This document shows, piece after piece, positions 5,227 to 7,808 of a DNA stretch of 7,808 nt. Positions within the stretch are counted from its first letter, which is position 1; each line of letters starts with the position of its first letter. The DNA is taken from NCBI GenBank assembly GCA_017995595.1, contig JAGOIO010000062.1, forward strand, positions 1-7,808, written 5' to 3'. The DNA is from a bacterium (GTDB taxonomy: Bacteria; Cyanobacteriota; Vampirovibrionia; Gastranaerophilales; Gastranaerophilaceae). The translations under genes and the position numbers were made by a program. The notes beneath the pieces were generated by a model. The model had not been told where the DNA came from. It worked only from the letters and a program-made list of their open reading frames with translations, and made no database searches.

Positions 5227-6939
5227 CTAATGTTTAACTACGTGCTTATCAGGCTTCAAGTTCAAAATTCTGGCAACTTGACTTGAAACTTCTTTAAATA
5301 CAGGAGCCGCAACAGTACTTCCCCAAACATCGCCACCTGAAGCTGAATCAACAAGTACATATATTTCAACTTGAGGATTAGATGCAGGCAAATAACCAAC
5401 AATTGAAGTATATAATTTATTTGTATAACCTGCAGCATTTTCAATAGGTTTTCTTGATGTTCCTGTTTTAGCCGCAACATTGTAATTATCCATTTTTATT
5501 TTTGATTTTGGATTATCAACACTCGTAGCTAAAATTCTTGTCATATTTCTTGCTGTTTGAGGACTCATAACTCTTATATGATGAATTTTTTGAGTAGCTT
5601 CCGCACCTGTATATTTAACAACGTGAGGTGTAACTCGAACGCCATCGTTAGCAAGAGCTGAAACAGCCGAAACCATCTGAATTGGAGTAACAGAAGCACC
5701 ATAGCCATACCCCATAGAAGCATGCATTGAGGAATCCCATTTTTTCCAATTGTATAAAAGTCCGACAGATTCACCGGGTAAATCAATTCCTGTTTTTGAA
5801 CCTATACCGAATTTTCTCAACATAGTGTAGAACTCATAAGAGGTCATTGTTTGAGCTACTCTTACAGAGGCACAGTTGCTTGAGTGTTGGAACAAATATT
5901 CTAATGTAATCCACCCTGGGTGCGGATGAACAGCATAGTCGTAATTCTTAATATCCCACCAACCGACTTTTAATTTTCCGGGGTCTAATATTTTTGAATA
6001 TGGATTAATTTTCCCTAATGCCATAGCTGATGAAACAGTTATGGTTTTAAAAGTTGAACCTGGAGGGAAAATATCGGTCAATGTCCAGTTCTTTATTTGC
6101 AAGAAAGTAGCATTTTTAAAATTATTCGGGTCATAATATGGATATACCGCATAAGCCAGTATTTCTCCATTTTTCGGATCCATAACAATTACAGTTCCAC
6201 GAAGAGCGTGTCGTTTATAAATAGTTTTGTATAACTCTTGTTCGCAAATATGCTGAATAGCAGTATCTATAGTAAGAGTAACGCTATTTCCTTTTAACGG
6301 TTCTGAAGTTGCAACAGGGTCAGTTGAAAAACTGTAAATAATATTTCCGTCAGGAGTTCTCTCTGTCGGAACATTCTTTTCAACGTGTTCCAACTTAGCT
6401 TTTTCTGTTAATTCTACGCCTGAAGCGATATCTGCATCGAAGTTATAATACCCCAGAATGTGTGCCGCCAATGCTCCTTGGGGATATATCCTTGTGTTTT
6501 TTTTTCCAAGACTTATCTCTCTCAATTCCATTTTTTTTATGGCTTGAGCAGCTGACCTGTCAATATTATGCTTCAATGTTATTACTGAATCTTTTCTTGA
6601 TAATTTTTGAACCAATGTTGCTGTAGAAATTTTCAAGTACGGAGCAAGCGATTTAGCCAATTCCTCGGGAGAATGGTCATAATCAGCAGGGTGAGCATAA
6701 ACATCATAAGATATTTTATCTGAGGCAAGTTTTATACCATTTCTATCAAAAATATCCCCACGCATTACAAAGTTTCTGGAACTTCTTTGGCGTTTGGCTC
6801 TCAACCTGTAGCTTTTTATATCTAATACTTGAATACAAAAGAGATAAATCGTGAAAATTATTGCAAAACAGACAAAGCAGACTTGCCAACAGCCAAGTCT
6901 TTGATCAAATTTTCTAAATCTTTGTTGTTTACTATTCAA
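5227..6939 (-). CDS. ftsI: Class B penicillin-binding protein, FtsI/PBP3 type (peptidoglycan transpeptidase)
   Basis: This 570-residue bitopic transpeptidase probably cross-links septal peptidoglycan with FtsW. A basic cytoplasmic tail (1-16) precedes one membrane helix (about 18-38). The class B dimerisation region begins with RGDIFDRNGIKLAS (60-73) and includes the HILGYYNFDADIASGVEL block (160-177). The transpeptidase domain has all three active-site motifs: S295-T-F-K298, S353-S-N355 and K491-T-G493. The closing VAAPVFKEV (543-551) is typical, and there are no PASTA repeats. The start is TTG: an in-frame TAA lies two codons upstream and the next Met (59) would remove the membrane anchor. 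A strong AAGGGAG site supports the TTG. It is the first gene of the probable ftsI-murE-nagA operon, 85 bases after the solute-binding gene. Neither rsmH nor ftsL precedes it, unlike a classical dcw cluster. FtsI is preferred over PBP2 because of the murE linkage and the motif spacing. Confidence 0.93.
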   Translation of the reverse strand: MNSKQQRFRKFDQRLGCWQVCFVCFAIIFTIYLFCIQVLDIKSYRLRAKRQRSSRNFVMRGDIFDRNGIKLASDKISYDVYAHPADYDHSPEELAKSLAPYLKISTATLVQKLSRKDSVITLKHNIDRSAAQAIKKMELREISLGKKNTRIYPQGALAAHILGYYNFDADIASGVELTEKAKLEHVEKNVPTERTPDGNIIYSFSTDPVATSEPLKGNSVTLTIDTAIQHICEQELYKTIYKRHALRGTVIVMDPKNGEILAYAVYPYYDPNNFKNATFLQIKNWTLTDIFPPGSTFKTITVSSAMALGKINPYSKILDPGKLKVGWWDIKNYDYAVHPHPGWITLEYLFQHSSNCASVRVAQTMTSYEFYTMLRKFGIGSKTGIDLPGESVGLLYNWKKWDSSMHASMGYGYGASVTPIQMVSAVSALANDGVRVTPHVVKYTGAEATQKIHHIRVMSPQTARNMTRILATSVDNPKSKIKMDNYNVAAKTGTSRKPIENAAGYTNKLYTSIVGYLPASNPQVEIYVLVDSASGGDVWGSTVAAPVFKEVSSQVARILNLKPDKHVVKH

Positions 6940-6945
6940 ATCTTA

Positions 6946-6952
6946 CTCCCTT
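6946..6952 (-). promoter_or_regulatory. Strong ribosome binding site that fixes the TTG start of ftsI
   Basis: On the minus strand AAGGGAG lies six bases before the TTG at 6939. It is the best Shine-Dalgarno match near any start here and compensates for the weak start codon. The in-frame TAA at 6945-6943 excludes an upstream start. Confidence 0.75.
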
Positions 6953-6964
6953 TGATATATTAAT

Positions 6965-6973
6965 ATTTTATCA
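6965..6973 (-). promoter_or_regulatory. Possible extended -10 promoter of ftsI-murE-nagA
   Basis: On the minus strand TGATAAAAT fits an extended -10 (TG, one base, then TAAAAT with five of six consensus bases). I see no convincing -35. Transcription would start near 6958, about 19 bases before the ftsI start and ahead of its ribosome binding site. Read-through from the upstream solute-binding gene is the alternative. Confidence 0.35.
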
Positions 6974-7024
6974 CAATAAGGAAGTATATTTTATTTTATT
7001 ACATAATTTTAACGGTTTAATTTT

Positions 7025-7808
7025 TTAACTGTTTAACAAGAGTTTCCACTTCTTTGAAACTTCGTCAAGTATAGATTTTGTCGTTTTTTGACCTATAAAC
7101 ACCTCTTGGACTGCGGTATTTATAAGTAAATTAATTTCTTTTTGTCCGTTTACTTGCTTTAATTCAGGTCTTATTTTGTTTAATTGTCTTGCACTTATCA
7201 CTCTTGATTTTGCCATTAAATCATTTTTTTCATACTTTGTATAAAAAGAATCTTTCATCGCAGTTTTTTCTGTTACCAAAACATTCGTCAATTTACCCAA
7301 TTCAAGCTGATTTTGAGCATTTGTCAAATATAGTGCAAATTTTAATGCTGAAGTTTTATGATTTGCTTTTAGCGGAATAACCAAATTCATTAAAGAAAAA
7401 TCATTTTGTCCCAAATCACCTGTAATTTGAGGTGCAACATCTGTTGTTTTATATGTTGAAGGAGAGTTTTCTTTTATCATATTAAGAAAATTCGCACCTG
7501 CTTGAAAAAATACAATTTGACCTGACATATATTTTTCAAGAGCTTCACGTTGAGTTTGAGTAATAGATTCCTTTGGTATCATATTTTTAGAGTAAAGATT
7601 TTTATATGAATCAAAAATTCTTACACTCTTTTCACTATTAATCTTTTCAGGAGAATTTACTCCGTATTTATTTAAAATTTTTAGCATTGTGTCATTTTCC
7701 GTAATCGTAGGCATAAATGCAAACGCACCTGTTTTGGCTTTAATTTGAGGAGAAATATTTGCTAAGTCCTCATAAGTTTTTGGCAATACTGTTAAATTGG
7801 ATTTATCA
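7025..7808 (-). CDS. ABC transporter extracellular solute-binding protein, family 1 (sugar type), C-terminal part
   Basis: The frame is open to the right edge, so 260 C-terminal residues are visible and the signal peptide or lipobox lies outside. Family 1 sugar-binding proteins are usually 400-450 residues, so this is roughly the last 60 percent. Recognisable parts are the LPKTYEDLANI segment (the P-x-TW-x-EL region of the family), EKYMSGQIVFFQAGANFL (the segment where these proteins carry a conserved Gly and strand), VIPLKANHKTSALKFALYLT, and NQLELGKLTNVLVT, matching the usual Q-x-x-LA-x-x-T-G-x-LP stretch. The fold call is firm but the ligand cannot be read. The protein has only one Trp in the visible part, few for a sugar binder. 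Genes for the membrane and ATPase subunits are not in view. With nagA nearby an amino sugar is conceivable, but this is a guess. The TTG at 7786 is internal Leu, not a start. Confidence 0.85.
   Translation of the reverse strand, partial: DKSNLTVLPKTYEDLANISPQIKAKTGAFAFMPTITENDTMLKILNKYGVNSPEKINSEKSVRIFDSYKNLYSKNMIPKESITQTQREALEKYMSGQIVFFQAGANFLNMIKENSPSTYKTTDVAPQITGDLGQNDFSLMNLVIPLKANHKTSALKFALYLTNAQNQLELGKLTNVLVTEKTAMKDSFYTKYEKNDLMAKSRVISARQLNKIRPELKQVNGQKEINLLINTAVQEVFIGQKTTKSILDEVSKKWKLLLNS

Noticed and set aside
5262..5786. Two minus-strand reading frames (72 and 70 codons) within ftsI
   Set aside because: Both are alternative-frame readings of the intact transpeptidase domain; their hydrophobic look comes from base composition.
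7011..7033. Imperfect hairpin (AACGGTT / AACTGTT) at the end of the solute-binding gene, considered as a terminator
   Set aside because: The 7-bp stem includes a G-T wobble, the loop is nine bases and no T-run follows on the minus strand.
7189..7380. 63-codon plus-strand reading frame inside the solute-binding gene
   Set aside because: Antisense to a recognisable family 1 binding protein and without features of its own.
7784..7786. TTG at 7786 as start of the solute-binding protein
   Set aside because: The frame is open to the window edge, and the residues around it (TVLPKTYEDL) align with an internal part of the family, so it is an ordinary Leu codon.
1..7808. tRNA, rRNA, CRISPR array, riboswitch or insertion sequence
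   Set aside because: The longest intergenic gap is 85 bases and contains no cloverleaf, regularly spaced repeats, long inverted repeats or transposase fragment that I could see.

Overview
The window is AT-rich (about one third G+C by eye) and densely coding. It holds seven genes and no gene-free stretch longer than 85 bases. MurE carries the DNPR motif of meso-diaminopimelate-adding enzymes. The FtsI-type penicillin-binding protein has no PASTA repeats, and there is a DPM1-like polyprenyl-phosphate glycosyltransferase. Together these suggest a bacterium with a Gram-negative-type envelope and DAP peptidoglycan. The low G+C, the ftsI-murE pair lying outside a full dcw cluster, and the KNWTLTDIFPPGSTFK stretch around the FtsI active site, which resembles cyanobacterial FtsI as I recall it, would fit a Gastranaerophilales/Melainabacteria-type gut relative of Cyanobacteria. 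This placement is inference only. The code looks standard: visible stops are TAA and TAG, and Trp is TGG. Two genes start with TTG.

Left part (1-1791, minus strand): a ChbG/HpnK (YdjC-type) carbohydrate deacetylase at 860-1714 is followed after 11 bases by a membrane-anchored protein that runs off the left edge. That protein has a nuclease-like (SNase-fold) domain without recognisable catalytic residues, an Ada-type Cys/His zinc-binding module, a His/Lys-rich linker, and what may be the beginning of a phospholipase-D-type domain. A DPM1-like glycosyltransferase (1792-2745, plus strand) is divergent from the deacetylase. The 77-base gap between them carries a perfectly palindromic -10 element (TATTATAATA) that reads TATAAT on both strands, and a short tandem repeat.

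Right part (2761-7808, minus strand): transcription order is an ABC sugar-type solute-binding protein (5' part outside the window), ftsI, murE, nagA. ftsI, murE and nagA are separated by 42 and 21 bases and probably form one operon. It would make septal peptidoglycan (FtsI), the UDP-MurNAc-tripeptide precursor (MurE), and return amino sugars to metabolism (a shortened NagA-like deacetylase). The nagA and glycosyltransferase genes converge with 15 bases between their stops.

Most of the window concerns amino sugars and the cell envelope. The most suggestive combination is the head-to-head polyprenyl-phosphate glycosyltransferase plus YdjC-type deacetylase. In Francisella the analogous FlmF2/NaxD pair makes and then deacetylates an undecaprenyl-phosphate amino sugar used to decorate the envelope.
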